A model generated the notes under the pieces. That model was not told the origin of the DNA. It searched no databases and worked only from the letters and a program-made list of their open reading frames with translations. The position numbers were made by a program, and so were the translations under genes. From IMG/VR virus record IMGVR_UViG_3300036845_000599, positions 1 to 37,416 of that record: a DNA stretch of 37,416 bases; one strand, 5' to 3'. Positions within the stretch are counted from its first letter, which is position 1; every line of letters starts with the position of its first letter. The DNA comes from a virus. Positions 31,009 to 37,416 of the stretch are shown here, one piece after another.

Positions 31009-31398
31009 ATGGCGAAGCACACCCTCAAGGACATCCTCCAAATATTCGCGACGCACGCGGGCCACACCCACGAGGCGGCCGTACAGGCTACCTACGACGC
31101 GGGTCACGCGGCCGGGGTCGCCGAGGTGAAGGAGAAGATCCTCGCGGGCGATAAGGGTTTGCACGCCGAGCTCGACGCCCGCCAGGACGCGATCGATTTC
31201 GACAAGGCCGCCAAGCGCGCCGAGATCGAAGCCAACGACAAGAAGATCGCCGAACAGGCCGCAGCCGAGAAGGCTAAAGCCAAGGCCGGCGCGAAGGCCA
31301 AGCCCCAAACCGAGGGAGACGCGAGTGACCAAAAAGAAACCGAGACCGCCGAAACGGACGAAGACCGCAAAGCCAAGCAGGACGCCGCGGGCCCCTAA
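31009..31398 (+). CDS. Ala/Lys/Glu-rich helical protein
   Basis: 129 residues from ATG 31009, with AGGAG at 30997-31001. The N-terminal 45 residues (HTLKDILQIFATHAGHTHEA, then an ATYDAGHAAG turn) give a mixed segment; the rest is a long low-complexity Ala/Lys/Glu helix with an acidic disordered end. First gene of the packaging module. May be a scaffold or DNA-associated protein; no family named. Confidence 0.55.
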   Translation: MAKHTLKDILQIFATHAGHTHEAAVQATYDAGHAAGVAEVKEKILAGDKGLHAELDARQDAIDFDKAAKRAEIEANDKKIAEQAAAEKAKAKAGAKAKPQTEGDASDQKETETAETDEDRKAKQDAAGP

Positions 31399-31417
31399 GC
31401 CCCCGGCGTTTGACTAG
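31325..31417 (+). CDS. Possible overlapping Lys/Pro-rich micro-protein
   Basis: 30 residues from GTG 31325 in a different frame from the preceding gene's tail, with GAGGGAG 7-9 bases before it. Very basic and Pro-rich (TKKKPRPPKRTKTAKPSRTP). Its stop lies 3 bases before the next start. Could be real or a by-product of low-complexity coding. Confidence 0.35.
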   Translation: MTKKKPRPPKRTKTAKPSRTPRAPKPPAFD

Positions 31418-31420
31418 GCG

Positions 31421-33007
31421 GTGCGGGAGCTCATCCCCCGCCCCGTCGCCGAGCTCGTCCCCTACGCCAAGAACGCGGCGATCCACACCGACGAGGACGT
31501 GGCGCAGATTGCGGCGTCGATCACCGAGTTCGGCTGGACCTCGCCGGTCCTGATCGACGAGGACGGCGCGATCATCGCCGGCCACGGCCGCGTGCTCGCC
31601 GCGCAATACCTCAACATGGTCGAGGTGCCGACCATCACCTTGGAAGGCCTGACCCCCGCCCAGGTCAAAGCCTACCGCCTGGCCGACAATCGCCTGCCGC
31701 GCAACGCCGGCTGGAACGAGGAGCTGCTGGCCCTCGAGCTGCAGGACTTGAAGGCCCTGGGCTTTAACCTTGATCTCACCGGCTTCGACAAGATGGAGCA
31801 GCTGCAGTTTTTGGACTGGAAGGTGCCCGGCGAGCACGAGAGTGCCTCGGACGAGCTCCCGGCCGTGCTCCTGGCCCCCGTGTCCGAACGTGGCACGGTG
31901 TGGCAGTTGGGCCCGCACCGGGTCATGTGCGGGGACAGCACCGCGGCGGACGATGTAGCGCAGCTGCTCGAGGGCGCGGACAAGGCGGCGCTGCTGCACG
32001 CGGACCCGCCCTACGGCATGGGCAAGGAGGCGGACGGGGTGTTGGGCGACAACCAGTACGGGGCCGAGCTCGACGCCTTCCAGATGCGCTGGTGGGCCGC
32101 CTGGCTGCCGTACCTCGAGAGCAACGCCGCCGCCTATATCTGGGGCAACCCCTTGGACCTGTGGCGCCTGTGGCACGGCTCCCTCGAGCGCTCCGGGTGC
32201 ATGACGTACCGCAACGAGATCGTCTGGAACAAGGGCAGCGCCCCCGGCATGGCCTCGCACGAGCGGCGCATGTACACCACGGTGACGGAGCGGTGCTTAT
32301 TTTTCATGCTCGGGCGCCAGGCCTTCGGCAACACCAACAAGGACGACTACTGGGACGGCTTCGAGCCGCTGCGCCGCTACCTCGAGGGCGAGGCGCAGAA
32401 GATGCGCTGGTCGGCGAAGCACATCCAGACCATCACCGGGGTGGGGATGTACGGCCATTGGTTCTCCAAATCCCAGTGGGTGATGATCCCGCGCAAGCAC
32501 TACCAGGCGTTGCAGGAGGCGGCCGAGGGGGCCGCCTTCACCCGCCCCTTCCTCGAGCTGCGGGCGGAATACGACCGCCTCTTGGGCTCGGGCGGGCACC
32601 TGGCACCGAAGGCCGAGTTCTACGACTCGCGCGCCTACTTCGACAACACCCACGAGGTGATGACCGAGGTGTGGGAGTTCTCCCGGGTGGTGGGCGAGGA
32701 GCGCTTCAGCCACGCGACGCCGAAGCCGGTGAAGATGATCGAGCGGGCCATCAAGAGCGCGGCGCCCTCCGGTGCGCTGGTGCTCGAGCCCTTCGGCGGC
32801 ACGGGCTCCACGCTCCTCGCGGCGGCCGGTCTCGGGCGCACCTGCTACAGCATGGAATTGGAGCCGCGGTATGTGGACGTGATCGTGCGGCGCTGGCAGG
32901 CCTTTACCGGGGAAGAGGCGTTCAACTCGGCCGGGCAATCCTTCACCGAGGCGGAGAAAATTACCGCCTATAAAGAGCAGGAACGTGGCGCACCAGCCGA
33001 CGCTTGA
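31421..33007 (+). CDS. ParB-N / DNA methyltransferase fusion
   Basis: 528 residues from GTG 31421. Residues 1-110 are a ParB-like nuclease/DNA-binding domain: IPRPVAELVPYAKNAAIHTD, then DGAIIAGHGRVLAAQ (48-62). Residues about 155-500 are a DNA methyltransferase with DPPY at 195-198 and VLEPFGGTGSTLLAAAGLG from 454, motif IV before motif I as in beta-class N6-adenine / N4-cytosine enzymes. This fusion is common next to phage terminases. It probably methylates phage DNA to avoid restriction or to mark packaging or replication sites. Confidence 0.85.
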   Translation: MRELIPRPVAELVPYAKNAAIHTDEDVAQIAASITEFGWTSPVLIDEDGAIIAGHGRVLAAQYLNMVEVPTITLEGLTPAQVKAYRLADNRLPRNAGWNEELLALELQDLKALGFNLDLTGFDKMEQLQFLDWKVPGEHESASDELPAVLLAPVSERGTVWQLGPHRVMCGDSTAADDVAQLLEGADKAALLHADPPYGMGKEADGVLGDNQYGAELDAFQMRWWAAWLPYLESNAAAYIWGNPLDLWRLWHGSLERSGCMTYRNEIVWNKGSAPGMASHERRMYTTVTERCLFFMLGRQAFGNTNKDDYWDGFEPLRRYLEGEAQKMRWSAKHIQTITGVGMYGHWFSKSQWVMIPRKHYQALQEAAEGAAFTRPFLELRAEYDRLLGSGGHLAPKAEFYDSRAYFDNTHEVMTEVWEFSRVVGEERFSHATPKPVKMIERAIKSAAPSGALVLEPFGGTGSTLLAAAGLGRTCYSMELEPRYVDVIVRRWQAFTGEEAFNSAGQSFTEAEKITAYKEQERGAPADA

Positions 33008-33446
33008 GACCCGCAAGACCGTCGAGAACGCCTCGGGCCTGGGAATCCCGCAAGAATCGATCGCGATCCTGCTCGAGATCACGCCGAAGACCTTGCGCCG
33101 CAAGTACCGCCGCGAGCTCGACCAGGGCAAGGCGAAGATGGACGTCACCGCCGGCGGTCAGATTGCGAAGGGCATCCTGCGCGGCGACACCGGGCTCCTG
33201 ATCTTCTACGCTCGCACCCGCATGGGGTGGAAGCCGCCGCCGACCGAGATCACGACGCCGCCCGATCGGCCGCTTGAGACCAAAACCTACGTGTCGGGGT
33301 CGCCCGAGCTCCTGGCGGACTACTATGCAAAGATTGCTCAAGCAGCCGCTGCCGCTGATACCGATCCCACAGCTCCTCGCATTGTGGGACCAGGAGGACG
33401 GGGGGGGGACGAACCGGAAGAAGATCCGGAGCTTGGCCCTCGGTGA
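32985..33446 (+). CDS. terS: Terminase small subunit-like protein
   Basis: 153 residues from GTG 32985, overlapping the methyltransferase stop by 23 bases. A helix-turn-helix occupies about 15-45 (ASGLGIPQESIAILL, then ITPKTLRRKYRRELDQGK), followed by a helix with GDTGLLIFYARTRMGWK, the pattern of phage small terminase or DNA-recognition proteins. The C-terminus is acidic (GGDEPEEDPELGPR). Directly precedes the large subunit and shares 122 bases with it across a G9 run. It would recognise the packaging site and regulate the motor. Confidence 0.65.
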   Translation: MAHQPTLETRKTVENASGLGIPQESIAILLEITPKTLRRKYRRELDQGKAKMDVTAGGQIAKGILRGDTGLLIFYARTRMGWKPPPTEITTPPDRPLETKTYVSGSPELLADYYAKIAQAAAAADTDPTAPRIVGPGGRGGDEPEEDPELGPR

Positions 33447-34917
33447 TCGCTTCTACCTCCTGGTCAAGGTCCTAAAGCGCGGCGACTGCCTGCACCCGTG
33501 GATTTACGCTCGGTGCCGCGAGGTCGAGGCGGCGCCGGACAACCACTTGGACCTCTGGGCCCGCGAGCACTACAAGTCCACCATCATCACCTTCGCCGGG
33601 ATCATCCAGGAGCTCTTGAACGACGCCGAGCTCACGGTGGCGATCTTCTCGCACAGCAAGCCGATCGCGAAGGCTTTCCTGCGCCAAATCCAGCGCGAGT
33701 TCGAGAAGAACGACACCTTGAAGGAGCTTTTTCCTGAGATTCTGTGGGCGAACCCCGAGCGCGAGGCGCCGCTCTGGGCCCTGGACGACGGGATAGTCCT
33801 CAAGCGCCAGGGGAACCCGAAGGAGGCGACGATCGAGGCGCACGGCCTGGTGGACGGGCAGCCGACGTCGCGCCACTTCGCCCTTCGGGTGTATGACGAC
33901 GTGGTGACCCGCGAGAGCGTGGCGACGCCCGAGCAGATCGAGAAGACCACCGGCGCCTGGTCGCTCTCGGACAACTTGGGCAAAGTGGGCGGGCGAGTGT
34001 GGATGGTCGGCACCCGCTACAACTTCGCCGACACCTACAGCGTGGTGATCAAGCGCGGCGCCGCCATCCCCCGGGTGTACGCCGCCACGCACAACGGGCT
34101 GCGCGACGGCCGCCCGGTGCTCCTGTCCCCGAAGGCCTGGGCGGAGAAGCTGGTCAAGCAGTTGGACGCCGACATCGCGTGCCAGATGCTCTTGAACCCC
34201 GTGGCGGGCCAGCAGCGCTTCTTCGACCCGGACAACCTGCGGGCGTATGAGACTCGCCCTGCGGTGCTGGCCGCGTACCTGACCATCGACCCGGCCCGCT
34301 CGAAGAAGAAGGGCAGCGCCAACACCGCGATGGCCGTGCAGGGCATCGACATCCACGGCCAGAAGTACCTGCTGGACGGCTTCGATCACAAGATGGACCT
34401 GGCCGAGCGCTGGACCAACATGCGCGACCTTCGCAACAAGTGGCACCGCATGCCCGGGGTGATCTCCTTGAAGGTGGGCTACGAGACCTACGGCGCGCAG
34501 GCGGACATGGACTACTTCGAGGAGCGCATGCGCCTCGAGAACAACCGCTTCGAGATCGTGGAGCTCGAGTGGCCGAACGAGGGGTCGGGCGGCAAGGATG
34601 ACCGGGTGCAGCGCTTAGGGCCCGATCTCAAGGCCCACGCCTACTTCCTGCCCCACCCCACGGACTACGACGAGCTCACCCCCGCCCAGGTGCGCATGAT
34701 CGCCGCCGGCTACGAGTACCGGCTCTCGCAGAAGATCGAGCAGTTGGACGAGAACGGGCTAAAGTACGACCTCGCCGAGCGCCTGGCCATGCAGGTCGGC
34801 TTCTACCCGTTCACGGGACTTAAGGACCTCATCGATGCAGTGGCGAGAATCTACGACATGGATCCGCGTCCGCCCCAGTGGGTGGAGGAAGGGCCGATCG
34901 AGCCGGACGAGGTGTGA
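33325..34917 (+). CDS. terL: Terminase large subunit
   Basis: 530 residues from ATG 33325; a TTG at about 33433 is a possible later start that would remove the overlap. The ATPase half has an adapted Walker A, DLWAREHYKSTIIT (76-89), and Walker B LRVYDDVVT (187-195). A nuclease half follows, with TIDPARSKKKG (320-330) and a GYETYGAQADMDYFEERM segment of RNase H-like type. It cuts concatemers and pumps DNA into the head through the portal. Confidence 0.85.
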   Translation: MQRLLKQPLPLIPIPQLLALWDQEDGGGTNRKKIRSLALGDRFYLLVKVLKRGDCLHPWIYARCREVEAAPDNHLDLWAREHYKSTIITFAGIIQELLNDAELTVAIFSHSKPIAKAFLRQIQREFEKNDTLKELFPEILWANPEREAPLWALDDGIVLKRQGNPKEATIEAHGLVDGQPTSRHFALRVYDDVVTRESVATPEQIEKTTGAWSLSDNLGKVGGRVWMVGTRYNFADTYSVVIKRGAAIPRVYAATHNGLRDGRPVLLSPKAWAEKLVKQLDADIACQMLLNPVAGQQRFFDPDNLRAYETRPAVLAAYLTIDPARSKKKGSANTAMAVQGIDIHGQKYLLDGFDHKMDLAERWTNMRDLRNKWHRMPGVISLKVGYETYGAQADMDYFEERMRLENNRFEIVELEWPNEGSGGKDDRVQRLGPDLKAHAYFLPHPTDYDELTPAQVRMIAAGYEYRLSQKIEQLDENGLKYDLAERLAMQVGFYPFTGLKDLIDAVARIYDMDPRPPQWVEEGPIEPDEV

Positions 34918-34995
34918 GTGATTACCATGGGCATCATCCTCGGGGTGGGCAAGCTCGTGGCCTGGTGGAGGGGGCGTGGGAAGGCGCGACCTTAG
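34918..34995 (+). CDS. Possible micro-protein after terL
   Basis: 25 residues from GTG 34918, abutting the terL stop. A short hydrophobic segment (TMGIILGVGKLVAWW) and an Arg/Lys end suggest a membrane-anchored peptide. Overlaps the next small gene. Low support beyond position. Confidence 0.35.
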   Translation: MITMGIILGVGKLVAWWRGRGKARP

Positions 34996-35149
34996 CCACG
35001 ACGAGATCTCGCAATTGCGGGCCTACGCTCGCAAATTGCCCGACCAGGTGGTAAAAGACCGCATCGAACGCCTGTGCGGCGAAGTGCTCGAGCTGCGTGA
35101 CCGGGAAGCCTCCGTGCGACACATGAACGACCTCGAAGGAGAGTGGTGA
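34976..35149 (+). CDS. Small helical protein
   Basis: 57 residues from GTG 34976, with GGAGGGGG just upstream. A single charged helical region (ISQLRAYARKLPDQVVKDRI, then ERLCGEVLELRDREASVR). Stop and next start share TGATG. Too short to name. Confidence 0.55.
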   Translation: MGRRDLSHDEISQLRAYARKLPDQVVKDRIERLCGEVLELRDREASVRHMNDLEGEW

Positions 35150-35346
35150 TGCCCGCGCCGATCCTGCCCGCCTCCCTCGGCAAGCCCGTGACCACGCGCC
35201 AGTTCTCCTGGAAGGAGATGGTGATCCGCCAGTGGGGCAGCGAGTACGCGGCGCCCGATCACCGCATCTACAACTTCTCGAACGGCCGGTCCTTCGACTC
35301 CACGGACTTGGGCACCACGGGCATCTACCGGCGGCCGGGCTCGTGA
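35149..35346 (+). CDS. Small unknown protein
   Basis: 65 residues from ATG 35149. WKEMVIRQWGSEYAAPDHRI followed by a NFSNGRSFDSTDLGTTGIY segment; no known motif. It sits between terminase and later packaging-region genes, often the place of small head-module proteins. Confidence 0.5.
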   Translation: MPAPILPASLGKPVTTRQFSWKEMVIRQWGSEYAAPDHRIYNFSNGRSFDSTDLGTTGIYRRPGS

Positions 35347-35672
35347 AGATCGACCTCCCGGACGGGAGCATGTCGGATGTGCCGGGCGGCGCGCGGATGA
35401 TCCACGCCGAGGCCGCGAAGGTCACCGAGAACAATGCGGCGATCGCCGACCTCGCCGCCTTTCGCCAGAACAAAATCGACAACCCGAAGGAGGGCGACAA
35501 GCCGCCGGCGGGCTACGAGCAGGTGCGCCTCATCGGCTGCATCCACTGCCAGACGGCGGTGTTCCAGCTCACCCACGATCATCGCGTCGCCTGCGCCACC
35601 TGCAAGATCATCATCGACCCCCTGCGCTGGTACGACGTCAACTATCCGCCGCCACCGGACGCCGTGGCGTAA
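35343..35672 (+). CDS. Zinc-ribbon small protein
   Basis: 109 residues from GTG 35343 (GTGA). C-terminal half contains CIHCQTAVFQLTHDHRVACA followed by TCK, a Cys4 zinc ribbon. Ends in a Pro-rich stretch. DNA or RNA binding plausible. No family named. Confidence 0.6.
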   Translation: MKIDLPDGSMSDVPGGARMIHAEAAKVTENNAAIADLAAFRQNKIDNPKEGDKPPAGYEQVRLIGCIHCQTAVFQLTHDHRVACATCKIIIDPLRWYDVNYPPPPDAVA

Positions 35673-35690
35673 ATCCCAAGGAGATGACCG

Positions 35691-36005
35691 ATGAACGCAG
35701 CAGAATCCGCGATCGAGCAAGAGATCCAGGCCAAGGGCTTGACCGCCCCGCGCCTCACCCCCGATTTGATCGACGCGGCGATCGCCGGCGAGGACTACCA
35801 CGTGTTCGAGGGCACCACGCTCACCGTGTGTTGCCTCACCTTGCGCAACGGCTTTACCGTGGTCGGCGAGTCGGCCGCGGCGTCGCCGGCCAACTTCAAC
35901 GCCGAGCTCGGGCGCAAGATCGCCCGCGATCACGCGCGCAACAAGATCTGGGCCCTCGAGGGCTACCGGCTGAAAGAGCAGCTCTACAACGCCACCAAGG
36001 AGTAA
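35691..36005 (+). CDS. Phage_gp49_66 family protein
   Basis: 104 residues; ATG follows AAGGAGATG. TAPRLTPDLIDAAIAGEDYH, then VCCLTLRNGFTVVGESAAAS, NFNAELGRKIARDHARNKIW and a final EGYRLKEQL, matching the Pfam family Phage_gp49_66 (PF13876), common in phages and of unknown function. The family call is confident from motif order. Confidence 0.8.
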   Translation: MNAAESAIEQEIQAKGLTAPRLTPDLIDAAIAGEDYHVFEGTTLTVCCLTLRNGFTVVGESAAASPANFNAELGRKIARDHARNKIWALEGYRLKEQLYNATKE

Positions 36006-36011
36006 CCGACG

Positions 36012-36146
36012 ATGGACGAACCCAAGATTCCTGATCCGATCGCGAGCGAGGCGCCGCCGCTGGAACCGCCCGCCTGTCTTCCCTGGGTGAACGGCATGAC
36101 GTGGAACGGCGTGGAGCCGAAGTCCCCGAGCTGGGCCGAAGGATGA
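36012..36146 (+). CDS. Pro-rich micro-protein
   Basis: 44 residues from ATG 36012, ending on an ATGA junction with the DUF2829 gene. Acidic, Pro-rich start and a WVNGMTWNGVEPKSPSW segment. Translational coupling to the next gene suggests it is real. Function unknown. Confidence 0.5.
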   Translation: MDEPKIPDPIASEAPPLEPPACLPWVNGMTWNGVEPKSPSWAEG

Positions 36147-36373
36147 TCGCGCCCAACACGATCGGCTGGGCCATCAAGCAAATGCAGAACGGGAGCAAGG
36201 TCACCCGCGCTGGATGGAACGGCCCGAACCAGTACCTCGAGCTGCAGGTCCCGGACGCCAACAGCAAGATGACGAAGCCCTACGTCTTCATCACGACTGC
36301 CGCCGGCGATCGGATCCCGTGGTTCGCGTCGCAGACCGATCTGCTCGGCACCGACTGGGCGGTGGTAGCGTGA
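36143..36373 (+). CDS. tad2: DUF2829 protein, Tad2-like candidate anti-Thoeris factor
   Basis: 76 residues, ATGA start. The motifs match the DUF2829 fold: IGWAIKQMQNGSKVTRAGWN (7-26), YLELQVPDANSK (31-42), KPYVFITT (45-52) and PWFASQTDLLGTDW (59-72). Known Tad2 proteins of this family bind the signalling molecule made by Thoeris TIR-domain enzymes and so disarm that defence. Members may differ in ligand, so sequestration is inferred from family. Likely cytoplasmic, acting early after infection. Neighbours are unrelated small genes in the packaging module. Confidence 0.75.
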   Translation: MIAPNTIGWAIKQMQNGSKVTRAGWNGPNQYLELQVPDANSKMTKPYVFITTAAGDRIPWFASQTDLLGTDWAVVA

Positions 36374-36666
36374 TCCCGCCCACCATTGGCCGCGTAGTCC
36401 TGGTCCAGAAGCGCCCGGGATCACTCGACATTACCCAGCCGGAGGCGGCCTTCATCACCAAGGTGTGGAGCGATCGGCTGATCAACGTCGGGGGCTTCAA
36501 CGCCAACGGCACACCCTTCGGAGAGACATCGGTCCCGTTGCTGCAGGACGATGACCCGGCGACGCTCGGGCCCTACGCCGAGTGGATGCCCTACCAGAAG
36601 GGCCAGGCGGCGAAGACCGAGGCCCTGGAGGCCAAGCTCAAGGGCGATGCGCCGCCACCAGCTTGA
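36370..36666 (+). CDS. Small conserved phage protein
   Basis: 98 residues from GTG 36370 (GTGA). PTIGRVVLVQKRPGSL, AAFITKVWSDRLINVGGF and a terminal YAEWMPYQKGQAAKTEAL segment follow a widespread small phage protein of unknown function. Often found beside DUF2829 or gp49-like genes. Tail overlaps the next start. Confidence 0.65.
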   Translation: MIPPTIGRVVLVQKRPGSLDITQPEAAFITKVWSDRLINVGGFNANGTPFGETSVPLLQDDDPATLGPYAEWMPYQKGQAAKTEALEAKLKGDAPPPA

Positions 36667-37066
36667 ATCCGGCCTCCAGGTCGTCACCGAGGAGGGTGAC
36701 CCGGAGGAACAGGGCGACATGGCCCTGGCGAAGGACCTGGGCGTCACCTTGAACCGCCACTACGAGCACCACCCGTGGGTGATCGACGTGCAAGGCGGCG
36801 CCCTGATCCTGCGCCACCGGGTCATCACCCGCGTGGCGGACGAGTTCTTGAAGCGCTCGGGGTTCGGCTATCTCATGCCCCCCCACAAGCGCGGCACCTA
36901 CCACGAGACCATGCGCTCGGCGGTGAACGCCGGCGGCGCCATGCTCGAGCTCTTCGGCCTGCCGCGAGGGCGCAACCCCTTCCCCGACGAGGAGGAACTG
37001 TACCGCTCGGGGCTCATCCAGATTCCGCGCGACTGGGTGAAGGGCAAGACGAGGGCCTTCGGGTGA
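36647..37066 (+). CDS. Unknown soluble protein
   Basis: 139 residues from ATG 36647, overlapping the previous gene by 20 bases. Acidic N-terminus, then DLGVTLNRHYEHHPWVIDVQ, FLKRSGFGYLMPPHKRGTYH and FGLPRGRNPFPDEEELYRSG. No catalytic signature recognised. Well-formed protein, role unknown. Confidence 0.55.
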   Translation: MRRHQLESGLQVVTEEGDPEEQGDMALAKDLGVTLNRHYEHHPWVIDVQGGALILRHRVITRVADEFLKRSGFGYLMPPHKRGTYHETMRSAVNAGGAMLELFGLPRGRNPFPDEEELYRSGLIQIPRDWVKGKTRAFG

Positions 37067-37230
37067 GCACCGTGCACGTCATGGTTAGAACCCAGGCGGA
37101 CGACCCCTGCCAGCGCGAGTGGACGACCGTGCAGGCGACATCGCTCGAGGACGCGCATGTGGTGGCGCTGCAGCGGCCCGACGTGCTGCAGGTCTACGAG
37201 GTCGCTTGGGACCCGGGCTACATCACGTGA
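37063..37230 (+). CDS. Small unknown protein
   Basis: 55 residues, GTG start in GTGA, ends GTGA with the next gene. Short beta-rich sequence (VHVMVRTQADDPCQREWTTV, then VVALQRPDVLQVYEVAW). No motif. Confidence 0.5.
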   Translation: MSTVHVMVRTQADDPCQREWTTVQATSLEDAHVVALQRPDVLQVYEVAWDPGYIT

Positions 37231-37416
37231 CCACCCTCGAGGAGAAGCTGTACCTCGCGCTCCTGGGCGCCCGCACGATCGTGGCGGCCACCGCGAATGT
37301 GAACCCCGCCGCGGGCAAGTTCCTGCGGCTGGTGGACGATGGATTGAAGGCGTACCGCGACGCCAAGCGCAAGGAGCCGGCGGAGCCGGTGAGGGAGATC
37401 GAACATGCCGATGGAG
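37227..37416 (+). CDS. Unknown protein (3' partial)
   Basis: Starts at GTG 37227 and stays open to the right edge, giving at least 63 residues: a Leu/Ala helix (EEKLYLALLGARTIVAATAN), KFLRLVDDGLKAYRDAKRKE and a Glu/Pro stretch. Might be a small portal-proximal protein; the end lies outside the window. Confidence 0.45.
   Translation, partial: MTTLEEKLYLALLGARTIVAATANVNPAAGKFLRLVDDGLKAYRDAKRKEPAEPVREIEHADG

Noticed and set aside
1-37416. CRISPR arrays, insertion sequences, integrase and attachment sites.
   Set aside because: No regularly spaced repeats, transposase motifs, recombinase motifs or long direct repeats were seen.

Overview
This window is a piece of a tailed double-stranded DNA phage (or prophage) genome. 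It is densely packed and GC-rich throughout. Most neighbouring genes touch or overlap by 1-4 bases (ATGA, GTGA and TTGA junctions). The virion genes point to a short-tailed, P22/N4-like podovirus: an N4-gp56-like major capsid protein, a gp4-like head-completion protein, a P22 gp10-like DNA-stabilisation protein, three ejection-type proteins and tailspikes. There is no tape-measure or tail-tube gene. An Rz/Rz1 spanin pair, CsrA and heptose-pathway genes indicate a Gram-negative host, most likely a high-GC proteobacterium; the host assignment is inference. No integrase, tRNA, insertion sequence or CRISPR array was seen.

Layout. (1) 1-18120, rightward virion module: capsid protein (cut by the window edge), small head proteins, a methyltransferase-GT9 glycosyltransferase fusion, head-tail connector, gp10-like protein, a cupin-SET protein, ejection proteins, an ATP-grasp ligase and two tail fibre/spike proteins. 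(2) 18131-20246, lysis module: small membrane proteins, GH24 lysozyme, candidate holin, Rz with Rz1 nested in another frame. (3) 20243-23097, a leftward operon that meets the lysis module tail to tail at a shared CTAG. From its promoter end it holds an unknown protein, three tiny genes, an SSB-like protein with an acidic tip, a Cys-rich protein, CsrA, a 45-residue protein and a C5 DNA methyltransferase. (4) 23098-23203, control region with two identical 10-bp palindromes, then a Cro-like repressor reading rightward. (5) 23565-23899, a non-coding stretch with a perfect DnaA box and hairpins. (6) 23900-30862, a rightward accessory/replication operon containing a J-domain protein, a DUF1064-type nuclease and a split ADP-heptose route (GmhA, HldA-like kinase, HldC-like adenylyltransferase). 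(7) 31009-37416, packaging and early-structural module: ParB-methyltransferase, terminase small and large subunits, then small genes including a Phage_gp49_66 protein and a DUF2829/Tad2-like candidate anti-Thoeris protein. The right end is open within a gene. Portal and scaffold genes would be expected between the right and left ends if the genome is circularly permuted.

How the genes fit together. The heptose genes could make ADP-heptose or an intermediate that the GT9 domain of the fusion protein near the left end transfers to host LPS, a virion protein or DNA. The virion module also carries three enzymes (methyltransferase-GT9, cupin-SET, ATP-grasp) interleaved with structural genes, which suggests modification of virion or cell-surface components. 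CsrA, the Tad2-like protein and two DNA methyltransferases look like tools for redirecting the host and evading its defences.
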